Source: Anaerorhabdus sp036637135
GTDB lineage: Bacteria; Bacillota_I; Bacilli_A; Erysipelotrichales; Erysipelotrichaceae
Assembly (NCBI RefSeq): GCF_036637135.1
Contig: NZ_JAVWNC010000017.1
Span: 1-40,294 of the forward strand
Length of the DNA stretch: 40,294 bases
Direction: 5' to 3'
The position numbers and the translations under genes are program-made. Numbering within the stretch: position 1 is the stretch's first letter; each line of letters opens with the position of its first letter. A model generated the notes under the pieces. It was given only the letters and a program-made list of their open reading frames with translations. It had not been told where the DNA came from and ran no database searches. Below, one piece after another: positions 17,759 through 25,798 of this stretch.

Positions 17759-18560
17759 ATTCTGTACATTGATTAGTAAACTCTTTAAGTAAATCATCTG
17801 AAGTTGCTGCTACACATGTTTGGTTACTATCTATCGCATTCAGTGTGTAATAAATATCAATACGCCCACCAACTTCTTCAAGTAAAAGTCTTGCGGCTGC
17901 ATAGTCCCACAACTTAATATGATTTGATATAAATAGTTGTTCCTTATTTAAAGCCAACTGACATATCGCAAGTGAGCTACAACCTAAACTACGATGAGCT
18001 CTTATTTTTTTGCTTAATCGATCCAAATCCAAACCATGACTACGATAGAACCCTAATAATGATTTTAAACTACCATTGAGAATACTATCCTTCATTTTGG
18101 TAATTGGTAATTGTTCGAGTTGTTGATCATTACAATACGCACCTTGTCCTACAACACAATGATATAATTCATCATTAACCACATCATATACGATACCAAA
18201 TGTAGGTTTACCGCGATGGTAATATGCAAGTGATATTGTATAGTCACGACGATGACTAATGAAGTTAGTTGTACCATCAATTGGATCAAGTATCCATAAG
18301 TTACTACTTACAATTTGATTTACATTTTCTTCACACAACCAAGAATCATCTAGGAATACATTTTTTATTTCATTCATGATTTTATCTTGAACTTCTACAT
18401 CATAGTTCGTTACTAAATCACTTATATCATTATTCTTACTTTCAACTACAATATCACTCTTGTCTTTTAATTCTTTTCCTATTCGCAATACAACTTCTTT
18501 AGCTAGATTAAACTTTTCTAACACGACTTCCAATTTCGGGTTCATTTCCATATTTTCCAT
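17751..18560 (-). CDS. Inositol monophosphatase family phosphatase
   Basis: A 269-residue Mg-dependent, Li-sensitive type sugar phosphatase. Motifs: WLCEENV (first metal Glu region), ILDPIDGTTNF (about residues 90-100) and LWDYAAARLLLEEVGG near the end. The ATG at 18560 has GGAGG 10 bases upstream; the frame overlaps the PHP gene by 53 bases. Its place between the C-P lyase genes and phnD suggests a role in clearing phosphorylated ribose intermediates or freeing Pi, but this is inference. Related members act on inositol phosphate, fructose bisphosphate or PAP. Confidence 0.85.
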   Translation of the reverse strand: MENMEMNPKLEVVLEKFNLAKEVVLRIGKELKDKSDIVVESKNNDISDLVTNYDVEVQDKIMNEIKNVFLDDSWLCEENVNQIVSSNLWILDPIDGTTNFISHRRDYTISLAYYHRGKPTFGIVYDVVNDELYHCVVGQGAYCNDQQLEQLPITKMKDSILNGSLKSLLGFYRSHGLDLDRLSKKIRAHRSLGCSSLAICQLALNKEQLFISNHIKLWDYAAARLLLEEVGGRIDIYYTLNAIDSNQTCVAATSDDLLKEFTNQCTEWN

Positions 18561-19293
18561 GATTATCACTGCCTCCCGTTTCTATCCAGTTGTAATGGTT
18601 CGCAATTTCATGACATACTGATTGTTCTTTTATACTATGAGAACTATGATATGTTTCTATACCATCGATATCCATTGCATCATAACGATTTACCATATCA
18701 ATGCATTGACTGTTAAAAGGATGAGCTAATATTGCTTTCCCTCCATCCTCATGGATACATGCAATCGCATCTTCAACGCTAGGTAATTCCACTTTAAATT
18801 GACATGGTCCTTTGTTCTTAAATAATGTTTTATAGAGTGTTCCATAGTATTCATCAGTAATTCCTTGTTCAATCAAAACTTTTAATATGTGTTGTTTATA
18901 TATCGTTGTACTATGCCCTTGATTTTTATAAACATCATTCATTGTTATTTCATACCCCAAGTTTTGTAATATCTCCACTTGTTTGTGTGCAATTTCTTTT
19001 CTTTGTTTTAATGTATTTTCACACAACCTTCGAATATTATTTGCATTTAAATCAAATGAATAACCCAGGATATGAATCTCTTTTTCAAGTACATTGTCCC
19101 ATGCACTAATTTCAATACCTGGTATTACTTCAAAGTCTTTTGTATTGTATTTAAGAGCTATACGTGTTCCTTCGGTTGTATCGTGGTCTGTAATGGATAT
19201 ACTTGTACATCCTTTTTGTTTTGCACACTCGATTATTTCTTCTACACTTCTTGATGAATCAGAAAATGTTGAATGGATATGCCAGTCTTTCAC
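18508..19293 (-). CDS. PHP domain phosphoesterase, probable cyclic ribose-phosphate phosphodiesterase (PhnPP-like)
   Basis: A 261-residue PHP-fold hydrolase. Metal-binding motifs: HIHSTFSDSS at the N-terminus, SITDHDT near 36, PGIEIS, AHPFN near 188 and GGSDNHG near 245. Members of this family in phn operons lacking phnP hydrolyse 5-phosphoribosyl 1,2-cyclic phosphate, the C-P lyase product, to ribose 5-phosphate and phosphate in two steps; this was shown for an Eggerthella lenta enzyme. No phnP is present here, so this gene very likely fills that step. GTG start at 19293 within TAGTG, with AGAGGTG upstream. Confidence 0.83.
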   Translation of the reverse strand: MKDWHIHSTFSDSSRSVEEIIECAKQKGCTSISITDHDTTEGTRIALKYNTKDFEVIPGIEISAWDNVLEKEIHILGYSFDLNANNIRRLCENTLKQRKEIAHKQVEILQNLGYEITMNDVYKNQGHSTTIYKQHILKVLIEQGITDEYYGTLYKTLFKNKGPCQFKVELPSVEDAIACIHEDGGKAILAHPFNSQCIDMVNRYDAMDIDGIETYHSSHSIKEQSVCHEIANHYNWIETGGSDNHGKYGNEPEIGSRVRKV

Positions 19294-19991
19294 TATCCAA
19301 TTTCACCTCTTTGCATGTTGAATTCTTTATCACACAAACCTTCCATGAATTCTAAATCATGGAATATCCCGAGCATCGTTGTACCATCATTTTTAAGTTG
19401 TTCAATTAATGTACGAACTTTTACTTTACTTGCGTTATCAAGTGATGCAGTAGGTTCATCCAGCAACAACAATCTTGGTTTTTTTACCATCGCCATCGCT
19501 ATGTTCACTCTTAGTTTTTCGCCACCTGAAAATGTATTGGGGTATGCATCCCATAGTGTTTCATCTAGATCAAAATGCGAAAGAATGGTGATTGCTTTTT
19601 CTTTAGCCTCTTCATCACTTCCACCTGTTTCAAGTACTGCATTTTCTACAAGTTGTCTTGCTGTTGTTCGAGGCATGATTTTAAGGAATTGTGAAACATA
19701 TCCTATTTCGTGTTTTCTTAGATGAACGATTTGGCGTTCTGTTGCTTTGCATAAATCAATCCACCCATATTTTTCACTATCATAAAATATCTCACCTTGT
19801 TGGGGATAATTGGTACGATAAATGCCTTTAAGAATTGTTGATTTGCCACTACCACTTCTTCCAGTAATACCGATAAACTCTCCTTTCTTCAATGAGAGAT
19901 TTATATTTTCACAACCCTTTACTATTTTGTTCGCATTGTATACAGTAAATTCTTTTGATAGATTTTTAATTTCTAAACAACTTTCATTCAT
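19293..19991 (-). CDS. phnL: C-P lyase accessory ABC-type protein PhnL
   Basis: A 232-residue ABC ATPase-like protein with Walker A GRSGSGKST, signature FSGGEKLRVNIAMA, Walker B LLLLDEPTASLD and His in FHDLEF. PhnL joins the PhnGHIJK core complex and supports the PhnI-catalysed ribose transfer of phosphonate onto ATP. It overlaps the acyltransferase gene by 4 bases (ATGA). Confidence 0.92.
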   Translation of the reverse strand: MNESCLEIKNLSKEFTVYNANKIVKGCENINLSLKKGEFIGITGRSGSGKSTILKGIYRTNYPQQGEIFYDSEKYGWIDLCKATERQIVHLRKHEIGYVSQFLKIMPRTTARQLVENAVLETGGSDEEAKEKAITILSHFDLDETLWDAYPNTFSGGEKLRVNIAMAMVKKPRLLLLDEPTASLDNASKVKVRTLIEQLKNDGTTMLGIFHDLEFMEGLCDKEFNMQRGEIG

Positions 19992-20599
19992 ACTTCTACC
20001 TCATATTTTCTTATAAACTCATCAATGGATAGGGTAAAATCTTCCCAGTTATTTAACACTTTATCTGCTGGCCAATTCCACCATGCTATTTTTTCCAACG
20101 CTTCAATTTGACGAGTTGTAAATCTGTATTTTAATATACGTGCTGGATTACCTACAACAATGGCATAAGGTTCTACATTTTTTGTTACTACTGCACCGCT
20201 TCCTACAACACAACCATTACCCAATGTAATACCTGGTTTTATGATTGCTCCATGGCCTATCCAAGTATCATGTCCTATGATTGTTTTTCTTGCTTTTCTT
20301 TCATTGAAGAATTCAATATCATCTTCATCTGCTAAGCCAAACATCTTTCTTCGATAGGTAAAATGATGTAATGTAGGTCTTTCAATCGGATGATCTGTTG
20401 CACCTATTCTTACCATTGCCGCAATGTTTGCGTAATTCTTAACAATTACATTTTGTAGAATGCAATATTCACCTGTATAAGAAAATTTACCAAGTATTAC
20501 ATTCTCTAACCGATTAAATACACCTACTTCTGTGTATTCATCTAACTCACAATTCTCTATAACAGAATTCTCTTTAATTGTCGGTTCTTTTGTTATCAT
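19988..20599 (-). CDS. Left-handed beta-helix acyltransferase of the phn cluster
   Basis: A 203-residue hexapeptide-repeat transferase. Imperfect [LIV]GxxxX repeats run through residues ~15-150 (TIGHDTWIGHGAIIKPGITLGNGCVVGSGAVVTK region), with His in DHPIE near 73, like xenobiotic/chloramphenicol O-acetyltransferases. Such genes recur in phosphonate clusters, but the substrate is not established. Start taken as the ATG at 20599 right after the phnM stop (TAATATG), by stop-restart; a GTG at 20608 is the alternative. Confidence 0.85.
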   Translation of the reverse strand: MITKEPTIKENSVIENCELDEYTEVGVFNRLENVILGKFSYTGEYCILQNVIVKNYANIAAMVRIGATDHPIERPTLHHFTYRRKMFGLADEDDIEFFNERKARKTIIGHDTWIGHGAIIKPGITLGNGCVVGSGAVVTKNVEPYAIVVGNPARILKYRFTTRQIEALEKIAWWNWPADKVLNNWEDFTLSIDEFIRKYEVEV

Positions 20600-20600
20600 A

Positions 20601-21761
20601 TTAAACACGATAGTTCATGTTTGATACAAGAACTCCCTCCACAAATACATGAGTTATTGCTGGATAATTATCAGGTAATCGCATTACAATGAGCATATCT
20701 GCTTTCTTACCTACTTCAATTGATCCAACTTCATGATCAATGTTAACGGCTTTAGCAGGATTTAAACTTACCTTATTGATCATCTCGTGTAATGGTTGTC
20801 CACTATCTACCATCATGAATACCGCATGCAATAATGATGCAGGATAATAATCTGAACAAAGTATGCCAGCACATCCTGTTTCAATTGCTTCTTTTGCACT
20901 CAAGTTCCCTGCATGAGATCCTCCTAATAAAATATTAGGTGCTCCCACTACTGTATGAAATCCTTGATGATATGCTTCTTGAAGTACTTCCATTGTGATT
21001 GGAAATTCTGATATTGTTGCATGGAAGTTTTTGATAACATCTAATTTTTCAATCGAGTCATCATCATGAGATGCAATTGGAATATGACGTTCTTCTGCTA
21101 AATCCGCAATTTGAATAATTTTATCCAAAGTTAATTTCTCTTTTGTCATTAAGGCATTCATTTTTTCATTAACTTGTTCTTCTGTTAAACCTTCATCATT
21201 AATGTAAGATTTCTTATAGATTTCTAAATCACGATATTGTCCTTGTCCTGGAGTATGATCCATAAATGATATTAGATGTACTTTATCATCTTTTATATAA
21301 TCCACTACATCGTTATATACATCGATGTTATCTAGTTCTAGACGCAAGTGAAAACGATGATGAACTAAGTGCAATTGTTTATGACTCTTGTCAATTAACT
21401 CAATCATCTTCTTTACATTTTCTGGTTTGCGCAATGCTTTCTTACCTGTATCTTTTAGGAATGAAATAGAATGATACATCGTTGTAATCCCATGTGTAAC
21501 TAATTCTCTTTCGAATTCATATAAAGCTAAACTAAAATCCATAACACTTGTTACTCGTGGTGCTGCAAGTTGTTCGATATAATCCGAGTGAATATCAATA
21601 AATCCTGGTACAAGATATCCACCTTGTCCATCGATTACTTCATTTACTTCATCATGAATTCTTGATGCAATTTTTCTAATTATTCCATCTTTCACAAGTA
21701 CTTCATGATCTTTAAGTATGCCATCTTTTGTAACGATATCTATATTTACAATTTTCTTCAT
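20601..21761 (-). CDS. phnM: Alpha-D-ribose 1-methylphosphonate 5-triphosphate diphosphatase PhnM
   Basis: A 386-residue amidohydrolase that removes pyrophosphate from the ribose-phosphonate triphosphate made by PhnGHI(L), giving the substrate of PhnJ. Seen: GFIDIHSDYIEQ with metal His near 58-60, HHRFHLRL, SHDDDS and the C-terminal AVNIDHEVGSIEVGKKADMLIV. AGGAGA precedes the ATG; 8 bases separate it from phnK. Confidence 0.93.
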   Translation of the reverse strand: MKKIVNIDIVTKDGILKDHEVLVKDGIIRKIASRIHDEVNEVIDGQGGYLVPGFIDIHSDYIEQLAAPRVTSVMDFSLALYEFERELVTHGITTMYHSISFLKDTGKKALRKPENVKKMIELIDKSHKQLHLVHHRFHLRLELDNIDVYNDVVDYIKDDKVHLISFMDHTPGQGQYRDLEIYKKSYINDEGLTEEQVNEKMNALMTKEKLTLDKIIQIADLAEERHIPIASHDDDSIEKLDVIKNFHATISEFPITMEVLQEAYHQGFHTVVGAPNILLGGSHAGNLSAKEAIETGCAGILCSDYYPASLLHAVFMMVDSGQPLHEMINKVSLNPAKAVNIDHEVGSIEVGKKADMLIVMRLPDNYPAITHVFVEGVLVSNMNYRV

Positions 21762-21769
21762 ATGTTCTC

Positions 21770-22609
21770 CTATAGTAGTGAATATACTAACTGTTGTGTG
21801 TATGGATGTTGTGGATCTTCCATGATTTGATCAGTTAATCCTTGTTCAACAATTTTTCCATTTAACATTACAATGGTACGATCTGCCAACATTTTAATAA
21901 CACTTAAATCATGTGATACTACAATCATTGATACTTTGCTTTCTCTTTGGATTTGCTTAATTAAATCCAGTACATTCGCTTGTACTGATAAATCCAAACC
22001 CGTTGTAACTTCATCCAATAATAGAACAGGTGGATTGTTAGATAATGCTTTTGCGATTTGTACTCTTTGTTGCATACCACCAGAGAAATTCTTTGGACAT
22101 TCTTTCATCCGATATTCCGCAATGTTTACTTTTTCTAATAATGTTTTACCTACTGTCGTCATGTGTTCAACATTTTGATGATTTGCAGCGATTAACTTTT
22201 CAGCGATATTTGATATTGATGAGAAATTCATCTTTAAACCTAAGTATGGATTTTGATAAACCATTCCTAGGATAGTATTTCTTATCATTCTCTTTTGTTG
22301 ATCTGTTTCTTCAAATACATTCTTCATCCCATCTTTATGGCGTTTCAAATAATACTCTCCACTGGTTGCGGGTTGATCAAAATAGAGACATTGAACAAGC
22401 GTTGATTTCCCACTGCCTGATTCTCCTACAACACCTAGAATTTCTCCTTCATACAACTCCACATTAATATCATTACACGCATATACTGTTTTACACTTTG
22501 GACAATAGTTTCCTTGTAAAGAATGACTTTTATCACCTCGACAAGAATCACATCCAGGTCCAAATTGTTTATACAAATGCTTTACTTCAAAGATTGGTTT
22601 CTCACTCAT
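21770..22609 (-). CDS. phnK: C-P lyase system ABC-type protein PhnK, with four-cysteine insert
   Basis: A 279-residue ABC protein of the C-P lyase core, where PhnK docks on PhnJ. Walker A GESGSGKST (62-70), signature FSGGMQQRVQIAKAL, Walker B LLLDEVTTGLD (Glu-Val instead of Glu-Pro) and H-loop VSHDLS. Between the first strand and Walker A lies a cysteine cluster CDSC (20-23) and CPKC (36-39), a zinc-ribbon-like insert that E. coli PhnK lacks. ATG at 22609 in a 4-base overlap (ATGA) with phnJ; an in-frame upstream ATG at 22639 lies within phnJ. Confidence 0.92.
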   Translation of the reverse strand: MSEKPIFEVKHLYKQFGPGCDSCRGDKSHSLQGNYCPKCKTVYACNDINVELYEGEILGVVGESGSGKSTLVQCLYFDQPATSGEYYLKRHKDGMKNVFEETDQQKRMIRNTILGMVYQNPYLGLKMNFSSISNIAEKLIAANHQNVEHMTTVGKTLLEKVNIAEYRMKECPKNFSGGMQQRVQIAKALSNNPPVLLLDEVTTGLDLSVQANVLDLIKQIQRESKVSMIVVSHDLSVIKMLADRTIVMLNGKIVEQGLTDQIMEDPQHPYTQQLVYSLL

Positions 22610-23448
22610 TGTATTTCTCCATTTCGTCTTTTTAGGCAATAGCTTGTATCATTACATTGATATGAAACAGCACCCGTTTCTTGATCGATAATTTCATCAA
22701 GATAAACATGATTTGCGCCACAATGACTACAACATTTACCATCAAAGTTTTCTACTTCAAACGGTACATCTTCAAAATCCAATGAAACTACTTGAGTATA
22801 AGGTGGGACTGCATAGATTTTCTTTTCCCTCCCTGCTCCAAGTAATATGGTAGCTTTGGATTGATTTAACTTGGGATTATCAAATTTTGGGATAGGACTT
22901 GGCGCCATAACATATCGATTATTTACTTCAACTGGATGATCTGCACCTGTTGCCATCGTGTTGTATTTCATAATTTGTTCAAACAACAACAACTTAGCTC
23001 CGGTGTATTCTTTTTCACCATGAAGAATTTTTGTTTTGGTTTCACTCGGCTCATAGTCACGCAATGGTTCCGGTGTTGGCACTTGTAATACCAATAGTTG
23101 ATTCTCACTTAACTCTTCTTCTGGCACACGGTGACGTGATTGAATGATTGTTGCCTCTTTCGTTGATGTTGTAATTTCTACATCCGTAGTATCTGTAATC
23201 AACTTTTTAATACTAATCGCATTCACACTTTCATCACTTCCTTGGTCAATGACTTTCACGATATCTTTTTGTCCAATACAAGATAAAGTAAGTTGAATAC
23301 CTCCTGTTCCCCATCCTCTTGCTACTGGCATTTCTCTTGATGCAAAAGGTACTTGATAACCAGGAATCGCAATTGCTTTAAGAATAGATCTTCTTATTTC
23401 TCTTTTACTTCCTTCATCAAAGAAGGCAAAATTAAATTTCTTCTTCAT
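22606..23448 (-). CDS. phnJ: Carbon-phosphorus lyase PhnJ (radical SAM enzyme)
   Basis: A 280-residue enzyme that cleaves the C-P bond of ribose 1-phosphonate 5-phosphate to alkane and 5-phosphoribosyl 1,2-cyclic phosphate. The C-terminal cysteines follow the PhnJ pattern exactly: Cys240-x2-Cys243-x21-Cys265 for the FeS cluster and Cys271 as the thiyl-radical residue. ATG at 23448 has AAAGGGG 7 bases upstream. It overlaps phnI by 17 bases. Confidence 0.96.
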   Translation of the reverse strand: MKKKFNFAFFDEGSKREIRRSILKAIAIPGYQVPFASREMPVARGWGTGGIQLTLSCIGQKDIVKVIDQGSDESVNAISIKKLITDTTDVEITTSTKEATIIQSRHRVPEEELSENQLLVLQVPTPEPLRDYEPSETKTKILHGEKEYTGAKLLLFEQIMKYNTMATGADHPVEVNNRYVMAPSPIPKFDNPKLNQSKATILLGAGREKKIYAVPPYTQVVSLDFEDVPFEVENFDGKCCSHCGANHVYLDEIIDQETGAVSYQCNDTSYCLKRRNGEIQ

Positions 23449-24538
23449 CACTATTCCCCTTTACTTTTCTAGCACTATTTAACTTTGCTTGGAATGTTAC
23501 ATAATGAGGTAATTTGAGATGTGATATAAATCCTGTAGCTTCAATACTATCTACATGGTATAAAACAAATTCTTCATCACTTGTCGCAAATCCTTCATCT
23601 TTTCTTTCTAAGCATTGGTCTAAAATACTCATCGCAATTGCTTTTGTTTCGTTTTGTCCAAGCGTTATACCATAACCAATTTCAAAATTGATTTCATGAC
23701 TTCCATCTTTCAATAACTTTGTTACAGGAACTAAACTCTCTACCTCAGTTATTTCAACACTACCAATTGAATAAGAATCTTCTTCACTCGTTGGATTGTT
23801 TGGATTTTCAATTGTAAGAGGTAGTTGTCCCACTCTTAACTCCGCAACCGTAGGATGTACCGCACCATAACCACGTAATGATGCATACCCTAATCCAATG
23901 ACCGCTTGACTCATTCCACGTTGCAAAATTTGTAATCTTTCGCTACGACTTGCAGGAAACTTAAGCGTTTCTTTTGTCGTATCTTTAGGTTCTGCATTAT
24001 CTGGTTCATGTGATTCAATCAATCCTTCACTTTTTAAGTAGTCTACTACTTTAGGAAATTGTTCTATTTTAGCTTCGTCTTTTTTTAGTTTTGATTCTAC
24101 TTTTCTAAAGAATTTTTTTGCATCCTCATCGGTTTCATCTTTCAATTCAAAATCAACCAAACGATGGGTATAATCGAATGATGCTCCAAGAATTTGTCCT
24201 TTTGGAATATCTTTGAATGCCGCAGATATTCTTCTCTCCACAAACATCGATGAACTTTCTGCAATTCTTGAATAATATTTTCTTGGTAGTGTAGAGCGAT
24301 AGGCACGTAATAAGAAAACTGCTTCCTCTACTGATCCTTCAGCTTGTTTAAGTGCAATTGCCGCAAGCTCTCTTGAATACAAAGATGACTCTGATAAAAC
24401 TTGATCAATGAGTAATCGAAATGATGCTTCTATATCTTCTGTTTTAATTGATTTCTTATGTTCTAATCGTTTGTATTTTAATCGTTCAATACTTTTCTCA
24501 ATGGCCTTTTGACCACCCTTAACTGCTACATATGCCAT
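23432..24538 (-). CDS. phnI: C-P lyase core subunit PhnI (ribosyl transferase/nucleosidase)
   Basis: A 368-residue PhnI: MAYVAVKGGQKAIEKS at the N-terminus, the LRGYGAVHPTVAELRVG stretch near residue 210 and a C-terminal lobe. With PhnG, PhnH and PhnL it replaces adenine of ATP by phosphonate. It starts 4 bases after phnH. Confidence 0.94.
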   Translation of the reverse strand: MAYVAVKGGQKAIEKSIERLKYKRLEHKKSIKTEDIEASFRLLIDQVLSESSLYSRELAAIALKQAEGSVEEAVFLLRAYRSTLPRKYYSRIAESSSMFVERRISAAFKDIPKGQILGASFDYTHRLVDFELKDETDEDAKKFFRKVESKLKKDEAKIEQFPKVVDYLKSEGLIESHEPDNAEPKDTTKETLKFPASRSERLQILQRGMSQAVIGLGYASLRGYGAVHPTVAELRVGQLPLTIENPNNPTSEEDSYSIGSVEITEVESLVPVTKLLKDGSHEINFEIGYGITLGQNETKAIAMSILDQCLERKDEGFATSDEEFVLYHVDSIEATGFISHLKLPHYVTFQAKLNSARKVKGNSDEEEI

Positions 24539-24542
24539 GTTA

Positions 24543-25124
24543 TTAAATCCTTTCTACTTGCGTAGTTCTAGGTAATGCAAGCAAGTTATAATTCTTATCT
24601 AAGAAGATGATATCCACACCCATTGGAAACTCAATATTAGTTTCATTACGAGCTTCTAACCAATCACAATTGATATTAATTTTTATATCTTTCGTGTCTT
24701 TAATTCCAGGTCCCTTACAGCGATATGTTTTACCCGCTGTACAACTATTGCACTCAACAATGATTGTCGCACTCTTATGCGGATCAATCAGTGTTCCAAC
24801 TTTTGCTTGTTCAAGTACATGTGCTAATTCAAATTGATTGTCATATGCAATAAAGATATAATCCGCTTCATCCACATTCTTTCTTTGACAATAAGTAATC
24901 ATTGCCATTTTCTCATCAATATTTTTATCACCATAAACACAATAACTTGTATCTGTATCCAGCAATGAAATTGCGATTGCTTGTGTACTCTTATATAAAT
25001 CCATGGCATAATCACATCCATTACATATTGAATGAACATTCTTTACGGATGCAGCATAAGACATACTATCGAGTAGTTGTCTAAATAATTGTTGGGTATC
25101 AAATACTCTATGAAATTTAGACAT
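24543..25124 (-). CDS. phnH: C-P lyase core subunit PhnH
   Basis: A 193-residue PhnH, a PLP-transferase-like fold without cofactor that pairs with PhnG and PhnI. Recognised by HRVFDTQQLFRQLLDSM at the N-terminus, a C-terminal GVDIIFLDKNYNLLALPRTT and its place in the operon. ATG at 25124 is one base past the phnG stop with AGGAGG upstream; an in-frame start at 25148 would lie inside phnG. Confidence 0.92.
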   Translation of the reverse strand: MSKFHRVFDTQQLFRQLLDSMSYAASVKNVHSICNGCDYAMDLYKSTQAIAISLLDTDTSYCVYGDKNIDEKMAMITYCQRKNVDEADYIFIAYDNQFELAHVLEQAKVGTLIDPHKSATIIVECNSCTAGKTYRCKGPGIKDTKDIKININCDWLEARNETNIEFPMGVDIIFLDKNYNLLALPRTTQVERI

Positions 25125-25125
25125 C

Positions 25126-25551
25126 TTATTCCTCCTGCATCGTATCAAATGATACTTTTGTTTTTAGTATTGCTTTCATTTCTTGTCTTTGCTTTAAATC
25201 TTGTTTCTCTTTCTCAATTTCTATTGTTTTCTCTATTTTGTAACATAACGAACTATTTGCATTGAATGCCGCATCTATAATCGCTAGTAACTTTGCTTTC
25301 TTTAAATCAAATCCTTGTAGTATTCCAAATCCGATATGATTATCAATCATGACACGACATTCACTTACAACAACTTCACTTAAATAAAACAAACTGTTCT
25401 TTGCACCTTCTCTTTTTTTAATCATGACTAAGCTATGAGATGGTGATTCTATTTCTTTCACCTCATGTTGTTCATTAATTTTTTTTGCTAATGAACGAAG
25501 TAAACTAGTATTCATATTAATCAAAACTTCTGTTCTCTCTTTTCGATTCAT
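25126..25551 (-). CDS. phnG: C-P lyase core subunit PhnG
   Basis: A 141-residue PhnG, first gene of the phosphonate operon. Typical features are RxxLL-rich N-terminus, EVVVSECRVMIDNHIGFGILQGFDLKKA in the middle and a charged C-terminal helix. AGGAGG stands 5 bases before the ATG. It is preceded by the predicted Pho-regulated promoter. Confidence 0.92.
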   Translation of the reverse strand: MNRKERTEVLINMNTSLLRSLAKKINEQHEVKEIESPSHSLVMIKKREGAKNSLFYLSEVVVSECRVMIDNHIGFGILQGFDLKKAKLLAIIDAAFNANSSLCYKIEKTIEIEKEKQDLKQRQEMKAILKTKVSFDTMQEE

Positions 25552-25574
25552 ACATTCCTCCTATGTTCATTTGT

Positions 25575-25649
25575 ATTCTATCAATTCTGTTTCCTTGATT
25601 AGTTAAATTGAGGTAATATATGATTAAGACTTTGTAAAGTCGAATGGAA
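25575..25649 (-). promoter_or_regulatory. phn operon promoter with Pho-box-like array
   Basis: On the minus strand an extended -10, TGATAGAAT (TAGAAT at 25580-25575), lies 24 bases before phnG. Upstream of it, hexamers start every 11 bp exactly (plus-strand left ends 25600, 25611, 25622, 25633, 25644): TAACTA, TTACCT, TTAATC, TTTACA, TTCCAT on the coding strand. The PhoP box of Gram-positives is tandem TTAACA-like hexamers with an 11-bp period just upstream of a -10. No good -35 is present, as for an activated promoter. PhoP control is inferred. Confidence 0.6.
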
Positions 25650-25681
25650 CAAAGTAAAATCTTCTTTGCAAACAAAAAAAG

Positions 25682-25713
25682 TCACTCGTATTATGTGATA
25701 ATAATAAGAGTGA
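25682..25713 (-). terminator. Second (tandem) terminator between the CNNM and phn genes
   Basis: A stem of 6 bp plus 6 bp with one mismatch (outer arms TCACTC/GAGTGA) and loop TATCAC, followed on the minus strand by CTTTTTTTGTTTG. It lies upstream of the predicted phn promoter, shielding it from read-through. Confidence 0.75.
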
Positions 25714-25767
25714 TTAGAATGATGCCGCTTAGCCACAACACCATGTAATAATTATGAACAAGTAAAA

Positions 25768-25791
25768 AGAGACATGCAATTGCACATCTCT
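25768..25791. terminator. Terminator after the CNNM gene
   Basis: A 24-base near-palindrome (arms beginning AGAGATGTGC on the minus strand, two G-U pairs) with T-runs on both sides, 8 bases past the CNNM stop. Probably works in either direction. Confidence 0.85.
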
Positions 25792-25798
25792 TTTTTTA

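Noticed and set aside
19273..19725. 150-codon open frame on the plus strand
   Set aside because: It lies antisense to phnL, has no ribosome binding site and reads as low-complexity Ser/Phe-rich sequence typical of an antisense shadow.
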